Shown here: piece by piece, positions 26,601-34,741 of the stretch
How the letters are laid out: each line of letters opens with the position of its first letter
How positions within the stretch are numbered: position 1 is the stretch's first letter
DNA from: Phormidium ambiguum IAM M-71
Lineage (GTDB): Bacteria > Cyanobacteriota > Cyanobacteriia > Cyanobacteriales > Aerosakkonemataceae
Assembly (NCBI RefSeq): GCF_001904725.1
Contig: NZ_MRCE01000040.1
Span: 1 to 62,600 of the forward strand
Length of the DNA stretch: 62,600 nt
Direction of reading: 5' to 3'
Program-made: the position numbers and the translations under genes
Notes under the pieces: model-generated
The model's database searches: none
Seen by the model: only the letters and a program-made list of their open reading frames with translations
What the model was told of the DNA's origin: nothing

Positions 26601-27146
26601 AGCCAAGAGGAGGGTGGTTATTTTCTGTCCTGGCATAATGGTAAAATTCGGGTCAAGTTACAAGGTAAAAGTATTTCTGAATCAACAGAAATTGTTACTA
26701 AAGATAATGCTCCTACCGATTATGTATGGCATCACGTTGCATTTACTTGGGATAAAAATTCACAAGAAGTTTCAATATACATCGATGGAAGGCAGCAGAA
26801 TACTGTGATGATTGAAGGTAGGTATAAGACCATATTTTTTGAGCAACAATATAAAAATATAGGTCTTTTTACAGGTTCTCTAGATGGTTTAACTTCTAAC
26901 CTCTATATTGGTCGTAGGGAAACTCTAGAAACTTATGCTAATATTGCGATCGCTCAAGTCCGCCTTTGGAATCAAGCTCGTAGTCAAGACCAAATTAAGG
27001 CAGATATGAACCGACGCATAGAGTATCGATTGCTCAATGGCGACAACCAAGGATTAGAAGGACTTATAGGTTATTGGCGACTGGATGACGGAAGTCAAGA
27101 ACAAAAAGTCTCTAGCTTGAACTGCAAAACTTCACAGAGTAATTGA
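23607..27146 (+). CDS. Trypsin-like protease with WD40 and two LamG domains
   Basis: The 1179-residue protein joins three modules. A trypsin-fold protease spans about 120-330, with GTGFLVGATHILTNNHVI (His near 136), DLDYTLIKL (Asp near 180) and YGSSGSPVFN (Ser near 285). About seven WD40 repeats follow at 390-690, for example SPDGKILASANQDGTIKLW. Two LamG/concanavalin-like domains lie at about 725-900 and 955-1150, each with AITIEAW or AITVEAW and ending in QVRLWN-type motifs. It is read from TTG 23607; the frame is open upstream to a TGA near 23440 without an ATG, so the N-terminus is uncertain. No signal peptide is seen. It is likely a signalling or conflict protease beside the trypsin/TCOD1 operon. 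Confidence 0.75.
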   Translation: MLSSVKKVPLNVVIDLPDFLPSSFLQAGVQPSNAVCRIAVYLSHKNFEEILQLLKEKYKEIENIIQDLDSRNEINAIFSIPDSISYEIFNTQSKLNFLEAIKILEKPENIEKLVRLNPIPIGTGFLVGATHILTNNHVIYSADMAVRCVAVFNYVEDALRNDLTIEYEFDAPSLIPEYDLDYTLIKLKHTNFKKPAGYEFGWINLIENDENILPGLESERVRKLREEFPEQKLKYFIDEKGDIPGDRVVIVQYPRGKAKTIVLSDNRVTKLFHNVLQYRADTDYGSSGSPVFNTKWELVALANQIVSKDDTSNLSSQKNNTQHKQKNFHQSGSISFPIEARAGQGIRICRIIEDLKKKSFNNPKLRSFIEDFVVTAEQINNPPLPCGLEFDGVSDYVALDGEIALASCATDPFYPDANGTIKLWNRSGVEIKTFPHDKVENLKFSHDGKVLASFGLTTDSLKLWKVEDGTLLKTLLEFEPEGITSVSFSPDSQILVSSTFLGTIKFWSVEDGTLLKTIEMEDYSTVSFIYDSKTLASANRNGIIKLWKLDESSLINTLTGNSSEIKSIILSPDGKILASANQDGTIKLWTIDAPTPFNTITGHSGSVLSIKFSPDGETLISAGEDYIVNIWSLDGRLISTVKLNDFGNKKFFIKSVYFSPSGKTLASINDGGIVKLWRIKDGTILRSFRHTVPSVNKDSILYSYFADVSFNPKFNQDLNIDDEENFGGSKAITIEAWINPLDGGGTIVSSVPGISQRESQSFSLSVKTRGRNLEKGKGTINFQVPLSNGETAWSVYVDINKFIHVAAVYDGSAIDGKQKIAIYIDGQKQEIYERQSSTSTSTNHNPVFPLIALVGASPEKYDLEQSFNNFFKGFIAEVRQWKVPRTEAQIKENMRRRLRGDEEGLVGYWRLEEGESDRVYNLASNGTALNNRYGIICGTKKWFRASQPPSLDLPFGTKFNEENDYIDCGKSNLDTPDAITVEAWVKHKFGNCLIVSRYSQEEGGYFLSWHNGKIRVKLQGKSISESTEIVTKDNAPTDYVWHHVAFTWDKNSQEVSIYIDGRQQNTVMIEGRYKTIFFEQQYKNIGLFTGSLDGLTSNLYIGRRETLETYANIAIAQVRLWNQARSQDQIKADMNRRIEYRLLNGDNQGLEGLIGYWRLDDGSQEQKVSSLNCKTSQSN

Positions 27147-27185
27147 TATTGTTCAGTAGTTATTATACATTTTTTAGAGTATGTT

Positions 27186-28160
27186 TTAGCCTCCTAATTT
27201 TTTTATTTCTCGCTCATATTTCTCAATTTGCTGTCGCAGTAATTCCTGTTCAACCTGTCCATTTCTGCGAGTTTTAGGGTCAGTGGTTAGTCTCTCTTGT
27301 TGTTCGTATTCATCAAGAAGCTCAAGAGCTTCTGCTAGACTTTTCTTTAGCTTTTGAACTCGCTTCGGGTCGCTTGGCTGAGATGAATGTATTGCTTCTA
27401 CAGATGGAACATCAATTTTAAGATCGCGAACAAAATTGGGAGCTTCATTATAGTTAACTTGTCCAAACGGCACAAAGTTAGTAACAGTCGTATTCGGTAA
27501 AATGTAGACAGAGGAAGCCGCACAGTTTCCCTGCTTTGAAGATAAAAACTTACTAATTAGATAATCTGGCATTTCCCGCCAAATCTTACCAATAGCTTCT
27601 ATAGAAATTGCTAAACCCTTTTCGCCCTTCCCAATTAGATGAGTAGCTACACCTAAAACACAACCATTTGTTTGATTCACCACTGGAGAACCACTATAAC
27701 CAGGTTGTAAATAATATTCTCCCTCAATCTTCAAATCCCAGGCGTTAACTCGCTCGCGACCATCACTAGATGCTAAACTGATTTGCTCCCCTAAACTTCC
27801 TCTAATCTTTCTTAAAGCAGGGGGACTTTTTGGGTCAAACTGATAAAAACCAGCGATAATGAAAGCCGTTTCTTCTTCGCTAACTGCACATAAAGTTAAT
27901 CGAGGTTTATCCCATAACCCCTCAACTTGCAAAACCGCTAAATCGAAACCTTCCTTTTCACCAGAAGCTATCACTGTTGCCGGAAGTCCACCTGCCATTA
28001 CCTTTTCGGCTCCCCCAACATCCCTGACGACATGGGCGCAGGTTAATAAGTAAACAGCCTGTTCATCCCGATGGATAATAAATCCCGTACCAAAGTCTCT
28101 ACTTCGATTCGGTTCGCTGCTAGTAATCAAAACAATAGAGTCCGAGACATTTGAACTCAT
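27186..28160 (-). CDS. Trypsin-like serine protease, partner of TCOD1
   Basis: This 324-residue protein has a trypsin-fold domain with YLLTCAHVV (His near 42), GFDLAVLQV (Asp near 72) and QPGYSGSPVV (Ser near 155). A C-terminal coiled coil spans about 260-324 (VQKLKKSLAEALELLDEYEQ). There is no signal peptide, so it is probably intracellular. It follows the TCOD1 gene by 7 nt. The trypsin/TCOD1 pair is a known module of NTP-dependent conflict and signalling systems, where the protease is thought to act as an effector or processor. Confidence 0.8.
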   Translation of the reverse strand: MSSNVSDSIVLITSSEPNRSRDFGTGFIIHRDEQAVYLLTCAHVVRDVGGAEKVMAGGLPATVIASGEKEGFDLAVLQVEGLWDKPRLTLCAVSEEETAFIIAGFYQFDPKSPPALRKIRGSLGEQISLASSDGRERVNAWDLKIEGEYYLQPGYSGSPVVNQTNGCVLGVATHLIGKGEKGLAISIEAIGKIWREMPDYLISKFLSSKQGNCAASSVYILPNTTVTNFVPFGQVNYNEAPNFVRDLKIDVPSVEAIHSSQPSDPKRVQKLKKSLAEALELLDEYEQQERLTTDPKTRRNGQVEQELLRQQIEKYEREIKKLGG

Positions 28161-28167
28161 TTAAGCT

Positions 28168-28479
28168 TTAACTCTTGGGTATAAGTATCATTTTTACTAT
28201 TAGGTTAGCCCCGGCTTTAGATTTGGTTACGTAGAGGTTTCCCTCGCCTTCAAAACTAAAGCCAATTTGAACTTCTGCCTTTTCAATCTGCATCTCCTGA
28301 TTAATTTCCTTCCAAGCGGTAGCAATTGGACGACAGGTTTTCACCAGAACGGGACGGATTTTATCAAAGGTTGAATCAACGCGATCGGCGAGACTACCAG
28401 AAATCTGCTTGGCTTGGTCTTCTGGTACTTCGACTTCTACCAATATGCCATCTTCTAATTCAATCAGCTTAGTAGCCAT
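28168..28479 (-). CDS. Trypsin co-occurring domain protein (TCOD1 / CU044_2847 type)
   Basis: This 103-residue protein shows the strand-rich start LIELEDGILVEVEVPEDQAK, a middle helix with TFDKIRPVLVKTCRPIATAW, and the tail VQIGFSFEGEGNLYVTKSKA then ANLIVKMIL. This is the usual layout of trypsin co-occurring domain 1. It sits directly before the trypsin gene, as expected. Its biochemical role is not established in general; a regulator or recruitment partner of the protease is the common proposal. Confidence 0.75.
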   Translation of the reverse strand: MATKLIELEDGILVEVEVPEDQAKQISGSLADRVDSTFDKIRPVLVKTCRPIATAWKEINQEMQIEKAEVQIGFSFEGEGNLYVTKSKAGANLIVKMILIPKS

Positions 28480-28649
28480 TATAATTTTTTAATTAATTGA
28501 CACTAAGATTTAATTTAACCACAGCTTGGGATAGATATCTTTAATTTAGCAGTGCTTTCCCTGCCTGCTAACGGCTCATGGGGATAGCGTCACGGGAGCA
28601 GTCTTGTTACTCAACATTTCAGCAATTCTCGACCTCTGGACAGGCTCAC

Positions 28650-31472
28650 TTATAATCCGTTACCAATGAGAATAAAAGGTGCCCAGTAATGGGGATGGCT
28701 TAGAGCATTAGCTACTGCTGATGGTAAATTACTGCGTGTGCGTTGTTGAACAGTTTGATATTGAGATTTATTTAGTGATATGTCTTTACCTGTAATAAGT
28801 GCTACTTGTGCTTTCTGTAAAGCTAGAGCCAGTGAATTATTTTCTGACTGCAATGCTGCATAAAAAGCTGTCATCAAAGCTTGGGTACCACCATCATTGA
28901 CTTTCCATAAAGAAGCGATCGCTGCTTTGGCTCCAGTTTGTTGCATTTGATAACCAAAACCTAAAATTTCTTCCCCATTTCCTAATTTTCCACCGATTCC
29001 AGTTTGACAAGCACTTAGTACTACTAACTCAACATTAGGAAGTGATAACCGTTGAATATCTCGGATAGTAAATAAATTGCCATCTCCTAATACAATAAAT
29101 GAATCTTCTGGTTTTCCCGTGACAAACATAGCATGAGTTGCTAAATGCACAATTGAGAAGTCATTTAAACGGGGAATAGTAGCTTCTCTACTAAATTCAC
29201 GGTCTAAAAGTTTTATGGTTCCTGGCATTATAGCAGCTATATTTTCTACTTCTACTCCAGCAAATTTCAACCCATCAAAAGCCAAGGGAGTACCTTCCAT
29301 TTTAAAGTTATAACGACCAGTCGCAAAAGCACCAGCCAAAACTTGAGGTTGTGATGTACGTTGTCTGATGAATTTAGTCAGACTCATAGCAGTAATATTA
29401 TTAGTAACAAAGCGTTGCACCAGCCATTGTTCGCCATCGTATAAAGCAGCTAAAGGAATGTAACGCAATTGTCCATCTGGAGCATAAATAATGCTTTTAG
29501 CTTCTGCTTGTTTTAAATCTTTTTCAATTGGTTTAATTAACCAATTATACAACTTTAATGCTGGAGCTTTAGCATCAGAGTTGGGATTTTCCAATGCCAT
29601 TCTAAATTCTACAATAGCTCTATTTAGGTCGGCTTTTTTGACATTGACACTGCGATGAATCGGCGGAGCATCAGGAGTAACTAAGACTAATTCTAAGCGA
29701 TTTTCTAAAATTAACGGATATAGTAATACAGCTTTTGGTTGTAATTGTCTTAAAATATCCGCTCGTAGTGTATTAAGTTGATTTAAACTAATATTTTGTT
29801 CTCTATTGCTAGGACTAAGTTGTTGGACAATAGTTATAATTTCAGGTGAATTAATAAATTGAATAAATTTACCATTAATTTCTTGTTGAATTTGATTAAG
29901 TTGGGCAATTCGCTGTTGTTGTTCGGGTGTGCGATCGGCTGAAGGAATTTTTTGCAATTCAGCTAATTCTCTACCTAGCTGAATCTCTTGATTCAAAATC
30001 TGATTGTAGTTATCATTAATTTGTCGCTCTTGGGGATTTAAAGGAATTCCTTGAGCTGTTTGTTGAGTTCCCCGCACATTTTGTAAATAATCTTCTAATT
30101 CTTGGACTTTGAGCAGGTCAAGGACTTGTTGTGCTTCTAAAACTCGGTCTTGTTGGAGCAATAAATCAGCAAGACGACGATAGCTATCAGCGACAGTAGT
30201 AGTGTAAGAGCGTTGTTGGGAAATAGGGAGAGAGCGCAACTCTTGACGAATTGATTCTGTAACATTAACGGATAGTTTATAAAAGATGATCGCCATTTCT
30301 GGCTGATTTTCTTTCACTAGCACTTCACCAATGTTACTAAGGATAAGACGTTCAATTCGGCGATCGCCAACCTCTCTAATAATGACTAAAGCTTTTTGGT
30401 AAGAATCTAACGCTTGGGGAAATTGATTTAAACCTTTATAAGCACTACCAATAGTCTCAAGTGTGTTACCTATCCATCCCTTTTCTCCTAGTTCCTGTAA
30501 AATTACTAATGCTTGATTTAATACTTCTAAAGCTTGGATATATTGCTCCTGTTTTTGGTAAACAGTTCCTATATTATTTAAAGTCCGTGCAGTACTAGCA
30601 CGGTTGCCAATTCTTCGAGAAATAGCTAATGCTTGTTGATAAAATTCTAGAGCTTTGGAATAGTTACTTAACTGCTCATAAGCCCACCCGATATTATGAA
30701 GGGTTTTTGCTTCACCCATTAAATCTTTAGTTTCCCGGCGAAATACCAAAGCTCTCTGATAAAAGTCAAGTGCTTTAACGCTCTCACCTATAGCAGTGTA
30801 AAGCATCCCAATATTATTTAAAGTGCGTCCCACGAGTACTTTGTCGCCAATTTCTTGACCAATGGCAAGGCTCTGCTGATAAAATTTTAGCGCTTGGGGA
30901 TAGTTGCTTAGACCTTGGTAGGCTAAACCAATTGTGTTTAGAGTATACCCAATAGCTACTTTATCGCCAATCTCTTGATCAACAGCTAAGGCTTGTTGAA
31001 GAAACTCTAAAGCTGAGGAATATTGCCCTTGGTAATAATAAGCCATTCCCATTTCTATGAGAATTTTTCCAACACCTACTCTGTTACCTATGTCCTTACT
31101 AATTTTTAGGGAATGCTCGAAGAACTGGATTGCTTGGGTATACTCATTTAATCGAAGATATACTAGTCCAATTTGATAACTAGTATCCCCAATGCCTTTG
31201 CGATCGCCAAGTTTTTCACAAATAGCTAAAACTTGTTGATAGCTTTCTAAAGCTTCATGATACCGATTATTTTGGAAAAGTTGAGCGCTTTGCTGAAGTA
31301 ACTGCTCTGCTTCTGTTTTACACTCCTTGGTGCTTGGACTCTGTTTGTGTTCTGAATGTTGTGAAGTTATTCCTAATAATTCAGAGTTTGTGCGTATGTC
31401 TAAAACTGGTGCGTTTAGCGAAAGAGTTAAAATTGCTGTTAAAAGGCTTAGGTAAGTAAAGTTAAAAAACAT
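28650..31472 (-). CDS. CHAT protease with N-terminal TPR repeats
   Basis: The 940-residue protein begins with a hydrophobic segment (FFNFTYLSLLTAILTLSLNA), likely a signal peptide or anchor. About nine 40-residue TPR repeats of the kinesin-light-chain type follow, roughly residues 60-400 (for example GRTLNNIGMLYTAIGESVKA). After a coiled linker comes a C-terminal CHAT caspase-like domain with the catalytic His in IVHLATHAMF near 770 and Cys in VVLSACQTGIGG near 817. CHAT domains are cysteine proteases common in cyanobacteria and linked to signalling or conflict. It shares the strand with TCOD1/trypsin and kinase/NB-ARC, so it is probably one of their effectors. Confidence 0.85.
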   Translation of the reverse strand: MFFNFTYLSLLTAILTLSLNAPVLDIRTNSELLGITSQHSEHKQSPSTKECKTEAEQLLQQSAQLFQNNRYHEALESYQQVLAICEKLGDRKGIGDTSYQIGLVYLRLNEYTQAIQFFEHSLKISKDIGNRVGVGKILIEMGMAYYYQGQYSSALEFLQQALAVDQEIGDKVAIGYTLNTIGLAYQGLSNYPQALKFYQQSLAIGQEIGDKVLVGRTLNNIGMLYTAIGESVKALDFYQRALVFRRETKDLMGEAKTLHNIGWAYEQLSNYSKALEFYQQALAISRRIGNRASTARTLNNIGTVYQKQEQYIQALEVLNQALVILQELGEKGWIGNTLETIGSAYKGLNQFPQALDSYQKALVIIREVGDRRIERLILSNIGEVLVKENQPEMAIIFYKLSVNVTESIRQELRSLPISQQRSYTTTVADSYRRLADLLLQQDRVLEAQQVLDLLKVQELEDYLQNVRGTQQTAQGIPLNPQERQINDNYNQILNQEIQLGRELAELQKIPSADRTPEQQQRIAQLNQIQQEINGKFIQFINSPEIITIVQQLSPSNREQNISLNQLNTLRADILRQLQPKAVLLYPLILENRLELVLVTPDAPPIHRSVNVKKADLNRAIVEFRMALENPNSDAKAPALKLYNWLIKPIEKDLKQAEAKSIIYAPDGQLRYIPLAALYDGEQWLVQRFVTNNITAMSLTKFIRQRTSQPQVLAGAFATGRYNFKMEGTPLAFDGLKFAGVEVENIAAIMPGTIKLLDREFSREATIPRLNDFSIVHLATHAMFVTGKPEDSFIVLGDGNLFTIRDIQRLSLPNVELVVLSACQTGIGGKLGNGEEILGFGYQMQQTGAKAAIASLWKVNDGGTQALMTAFYAALQSENNSLALALQKAQVALITGKDISLNKSQYQTVQQRTRSNLPSAVANALSHPHYWAPFILIGNGL

Positions 31473-31575
31473 AGAAAAAGCCCTCTCTAAAAGAGCTTTA
31501 AATAAATAACTGCTTCAATTTTTCAACGGTTGGAAGTTTCTTTTTGCGATCGAGCTTATTTTAAATTGTCCTCTC

Positions 31576-32091
31576 TTAGGAACCACCACCATCTCCTTGA
31601 CCATCACTACCGTCTTGAGCGCCACTACTTGATGGACGACGACCACCATCTCCTTGACCATCACTACTGAACCGACGGCGAGCGCCTGACTCGATAATTG
31701 TTATACTTCGCTTGAAAAAGAAAGATGGGTTTGGAGATGTACGAGGTATAGGTTTTAATTCAATAACGTTTCCCTTATCTGAGGCATACCATGCTAGTGA
31801 AGAATTTAAGGAAGAAATGCGGGTTTGTTCGCTCTCTTCACTAATCTGAATATTATTTTCTTTGAACTCTGATAGAGCTTGTTCATAAAATTCTACTGCT
31901 TGCTTTCTGTATATATTGCCAATATTGGTCAAGGTGCATCCAATTCCTACCTGATCTTCTATTCCTTCATAAATAGCAAATGCAGCTTGGCAAAGTTGTA
32001 ATGCAACATTATAGTTTTTTGCTTCAAACTCGTTGTAAGCTTCTTGTAGCAACTCATAAGCTACTTGACTGGCAGATTTTTCTGTACTCAT
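31576..32091 (-). CDS. Short TPR protein with repeated Gly/Asp tail
   Basis: This 171-residue protein has one or two TPR-like helical pairs: YELLQEAYNEFEAKNYNVAL and VGIGCTLTNIGNIYRKQAVE. The C-terminal tail is low-complexity, with SSDGQGDGGRRPSSSG repeated nearly as GSDGQGDGGGS. At DNA level a 25-bp stretch is duplicated at 31586-31610 and 31643-31667. The tail recalls small unstructured signalling or processing tails. It sits between a CHAT-TPR and another TPR protein and may be a substrate or adaptor in the same system. Confidence 0.55.
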   Translation of the reverse strand: MSTEKSASQVAYELLQEAYNEFEAKNYNVALQLCQAAFAIYEGIEDQVGIGCTLTNIGNIYRKQAVEFYEQALSEFKENNIQISEESEQTRISSLNSSLAWYASDKGNVIELKPIPRTSPNPSFFFKRSITIIESGARRRFSSDGQGDGGRRPSSSGAQDGSDGQGDGGGS

Positions 32092-32203
32092 TTTAGTTCT
32101 TGCCTCTCACTTCACTAACTAAAATATCCACTAGAGAAAACTGTTTTTCCAGAAAATTTTTATAAATTTAATTTCTCCATACTTGGGAAAAGCGTCGGAG
32201 TCT

Positions 32204-33154
32204 CTACAAACTCACCTTGAATTTAGCAATTTGTGTTTCCAGTTCCTTAACTCGTTGCATATTTCCCAAAGATTTGTAACTATTCATAGCTAAACTTAAC
32301 CAACGAGCCGCTTCGGATTGATTATTAATCGCAATATACATTTCCCCTAACGCTGTTTGTACTTGCGCTTGCTCTCCTAAATCAGTTGCTCTTTTAACTG
32401 CCTCTAAATAGTTACTTTCAGCCCACAAAGTTAATCCTGACTGCCAATATAATTCACCAAGGCGACGGTAAATAGTAGCTTCTTGTGTACCAGCATTTAC
32501 TAAGGCTTCTAATGCGTCTATTGCTTCAGACTTTAACTCAGTACCAATATAAAGGTAAGCACGTAGTAAAGCTTTGGTTTTGTCTGTGGTTGGTTGTTTA
32601 TTTAGTTGAGAGATGGCATTTTGTACCATTTCAGCTTCAGCTTTTGGTAACAATTTAAACTCTCTATTACTTAATTTCTCCTCTTTAGATGACTTACCAT
32701 TCTCAGCTTTAACAACTACTGAATAGTCAACTCCTGATTCTAGCTTGGGTTCTCCAGGGTACACTACCTCATTTCCATTAACTGTTGTTTCCCAAATAGG
32801 GCGATCGCCTTTGACCAAACTAACAGTATAATTATTAACGCCAGGAACCTTATTCCACCGTAACTTTGGCTGATTATTTAGTATAAAAGTACGGCGCGGA
32901 CTGATAATATAAGGAATTAGCGGATCGGTAGGAGCGCGAACTTCACCAGTTTCAGCATCTCTACAATCTTGAGCTATTAGTATCTCGCCTCGAAATTGAC
33001 GTAAAGAACTATGAGTTAATCTTTGATAATTAGGGTGAATGGCAATTGCTGATCCTGCTACCAATAAAGGTAACAGCAATATCAAAAATGCCCCATATCT
33101 TAAGAATTTTCTACTTCTTATTGTTAACCTTTTGTGCAACTTATTGTACTTCAT
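32204..33154 (-). CDS. Exported TPR protein with N-terminal anchor
   Basis: The 316-residue protein has a hydrophobic segment, FLILLLPLLVAGSAIAI near residue 22, preceded by basic residues, which acts as a signal anchor. A strand-rich region at about 85-160 (LRWNKVPGVNNYTVSLVKGD) resembles a fibronectin-III-like or DUF928-like module common in cyanobacterial envelope proteins. The C-terminal half, from about 185, has two to three TPR units. It follows the kinase gene by 3 nt. It probably acts outside or at the membrane as an adaptor; no enzymatic motif is present. Confidence 0.6.
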   Translation of the reverse strand: MKYNKLHKRLTIRSRKFLRYGAFLILLLPLLVAGSAIAIHPNYQRLTHSSLRQFRGEILIAQDCRDAETGEVRAPTDPLIPYIISPRRTFILNNQPKLRWNKVPGVNNYTVSLVKGDRPIWETTVNGNEVVYPGEPKLESGVDYSVVVKAENGKSSKEEKLSNREFKLLPKAEAEMVQNAISQLNKQPTTDKTKALLRAYLYIGTELKSEAIDALEALVNAGTQEATIYRRLGELYWQSGLTLWAESNYLEAVKRATDLGEQAQVQTALGEMYIAINNQSEAARWLSLAMNSYKSLGNMQRVKELETQIAKFKVSL

Positions 33155-33157
33155 AAT

Positions 33158-34741
33158 TTATCTCTTTTCAGTTTTCAGAGTAGATGGTGCCATAGATATC
33201 CACATCTTTTCATCTGGGTTTTTTGTATTGGCGTACTTGAGGCAGTTCCGCCAAGCTAAGAAAGCTGCTTGTTTATTGTTTTGGCGTTCCATCACCTGAG
33301 CTTTCAGGCAATAAGCCGGAGCGCGATCGCTCTCTAACTGAATTGCTGTTTGTAAATAATTTAAAGCCTCTTGATATCGCCCCAACTTTAATTTTGCCAA
33401 ACCCATATTTTTGAGCATCGCGTATTTTACATCCTCATTTTTAGCCAGAGGTAAACCTTTTTGGAGTAGCTCTACTGCTGTAGTATATTCTTGATTTAAA
33501 TTATACAATCTTGCCAAATTACTGTAAGATGCACTTAGACCATATCGGATAGCATTTTTATAAACAGACCGCGCTTTATCAAGTTGTCCTGTATCTTCAT
33601 AAATTAATCCCATGTTATGATAAGTTTGGGCAATCTTTGCATCAAATATTAAAGCCAATTGGTAGTAAAACATAGCGATTTCAAAATTACCATTTCGCGA
33701 AAGAGCTAATCCCCGATCGTTGAAATAATTCGCTAGTTTAGGTGAAAAAAGCCCCCAACTGGTACTGCCTATTAACAGCGATATAATGGCGAATAAACCT
33801 AATAATGAAGTATGCTTTACATTAACTTTTTCCGAAATTTTTAGAAATTTATCGCGTAGTAAATCAACCTTGGTTTTAGATGAACCAGGCTTAAATTTTG
33901 CTAAACGCTGTAATATTTCCTGGCAACTTTGTGGTCTTTGACCAGGAAAGGGAGCCATCAACCAGTCAATTAAATCTGCTATTTCAGGAGAAACTTGAAC
34001 TGCTTGCTCACGCCAAATCAACTCACCAGTTTCTGGATTTCTGGGTAAATTTATCAGAGATTGACCAGTTAACAAATAAACAAAAGTACGTCCTAAAGCA
34101 AAAAAATCAGATTGAAGTACAGCCCGCCCTTCTGCTTGTTCTGGAGGAGTATAGCCAGCAGAAATAATTACTGTACCTGTTACATTTTCCTGCTGTTGTT
34201 GCAGATAAGTTCTGGTTACTTCTCGAACAGCACCAAAATCAATCAACACCAACTGTCCATCGGGTTTTAACATAATATTAGATGGTTTAATATCCCGATG
34301 AAAATAATGGTATTGATGCAGCAACGAAAGAATTTCTATTAGCTGAATCAACCATTGATAAGCTTCTGCTGTTGTAATAGGTTGATTCCCTTTCCCTGAG
34401 AGCCATTCTTGTAAATTAGACCCAGGAATTTTTTCCATTACTAAACAGTGTAATGGCTCGCTACCACCTTCAGGCCAAGTAAAATATCCCTCTAACGCAA
34501 CATGAGGAATTCCCGGATGTTGCAATTTGCTCAAAATTTCCGCTTCTCTTTGAAACAGAATTTGAGCTTTCCTTTTAACTTCTGGCTGTTTAAAATGTTG
34601 TGGGTTCAAAACTTTTAAAACTTTCGGAACTTGTCCATCATTTATTTCAAAAATTTTCCCAAAACCTCCACCGCCAAGGAGACGGATAACTTGATAACGA
34701 TTTTGTAGCAATAACCCTGGCTCGATCATTGTATCTGCCAT
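33158..34741 (-). CDS. Membrane Ser/Thr kinase with TPR repeats
   Basis: The 527-residue protein has a complete Hanks-type kinase domain at about 12-280. It shows the Gly-rich loop LLGGGGFGKIFE, the VLKVL Lys, the catalytic loop HRDIKPSNIML near 146 and DFGAVRE near 167. A PQ-rich end is followed by one membrane segment (LLGLFAIISLLIGSTSWGLF) near 315. TPR repeats at about 340-505 would lie on the other side. The gene shares one base with the end of the NB-ARC gene and is followed after 3 nt by the exported TPR gene. A membrane receptor-like kinase of the cluster is inferred. Confidence 0.85.
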   Translation of the reverse strand: MADTMIEPGLLLQNRYQVIRLLGGGGFGKIFEINDGQVPKVLKVLNPQHFKQPEVKRKAQILFQREAEILSKLQHPGIPHVALEGYFTWPEGGSEPLHCLVMEKIPGSNLQEWLSGKGNQPITTAEAYQWLIQLIEILSLLHQYHYFHRDIKPSNIMLKPDGQLVLIDFGAVREVTRTYLQQQQENVTGTVIISAGYTPPEQAEGRAVLQSDFFALGRTFVYLLTGQSLINLPRNPETGELIWREQAVQVSPEIADLIDWLMAPFPGQRPQSCQEILQRLAKFKPGSSKTKVDLLRDKFLKISEKVNVKHTSLLGLFAIISLLIGSTSWGLFSPKLANYFNDRGLALSRNGNFEIAMFYYQLALIFDAKIAQTYHNMGLIYEDTGQLDKARSVYKNAIRYGLSASYSNLARLYNLNQEYTTAVELLQKGLPLAKNEDVKYAMLKNMGLAKLKLGRYQEALNYLQTAIQLESDRAPAYCLKAQVMERQNNKQAAFLAWRNCLKYANTKNPDEKMWISMAPSTLKTEKR

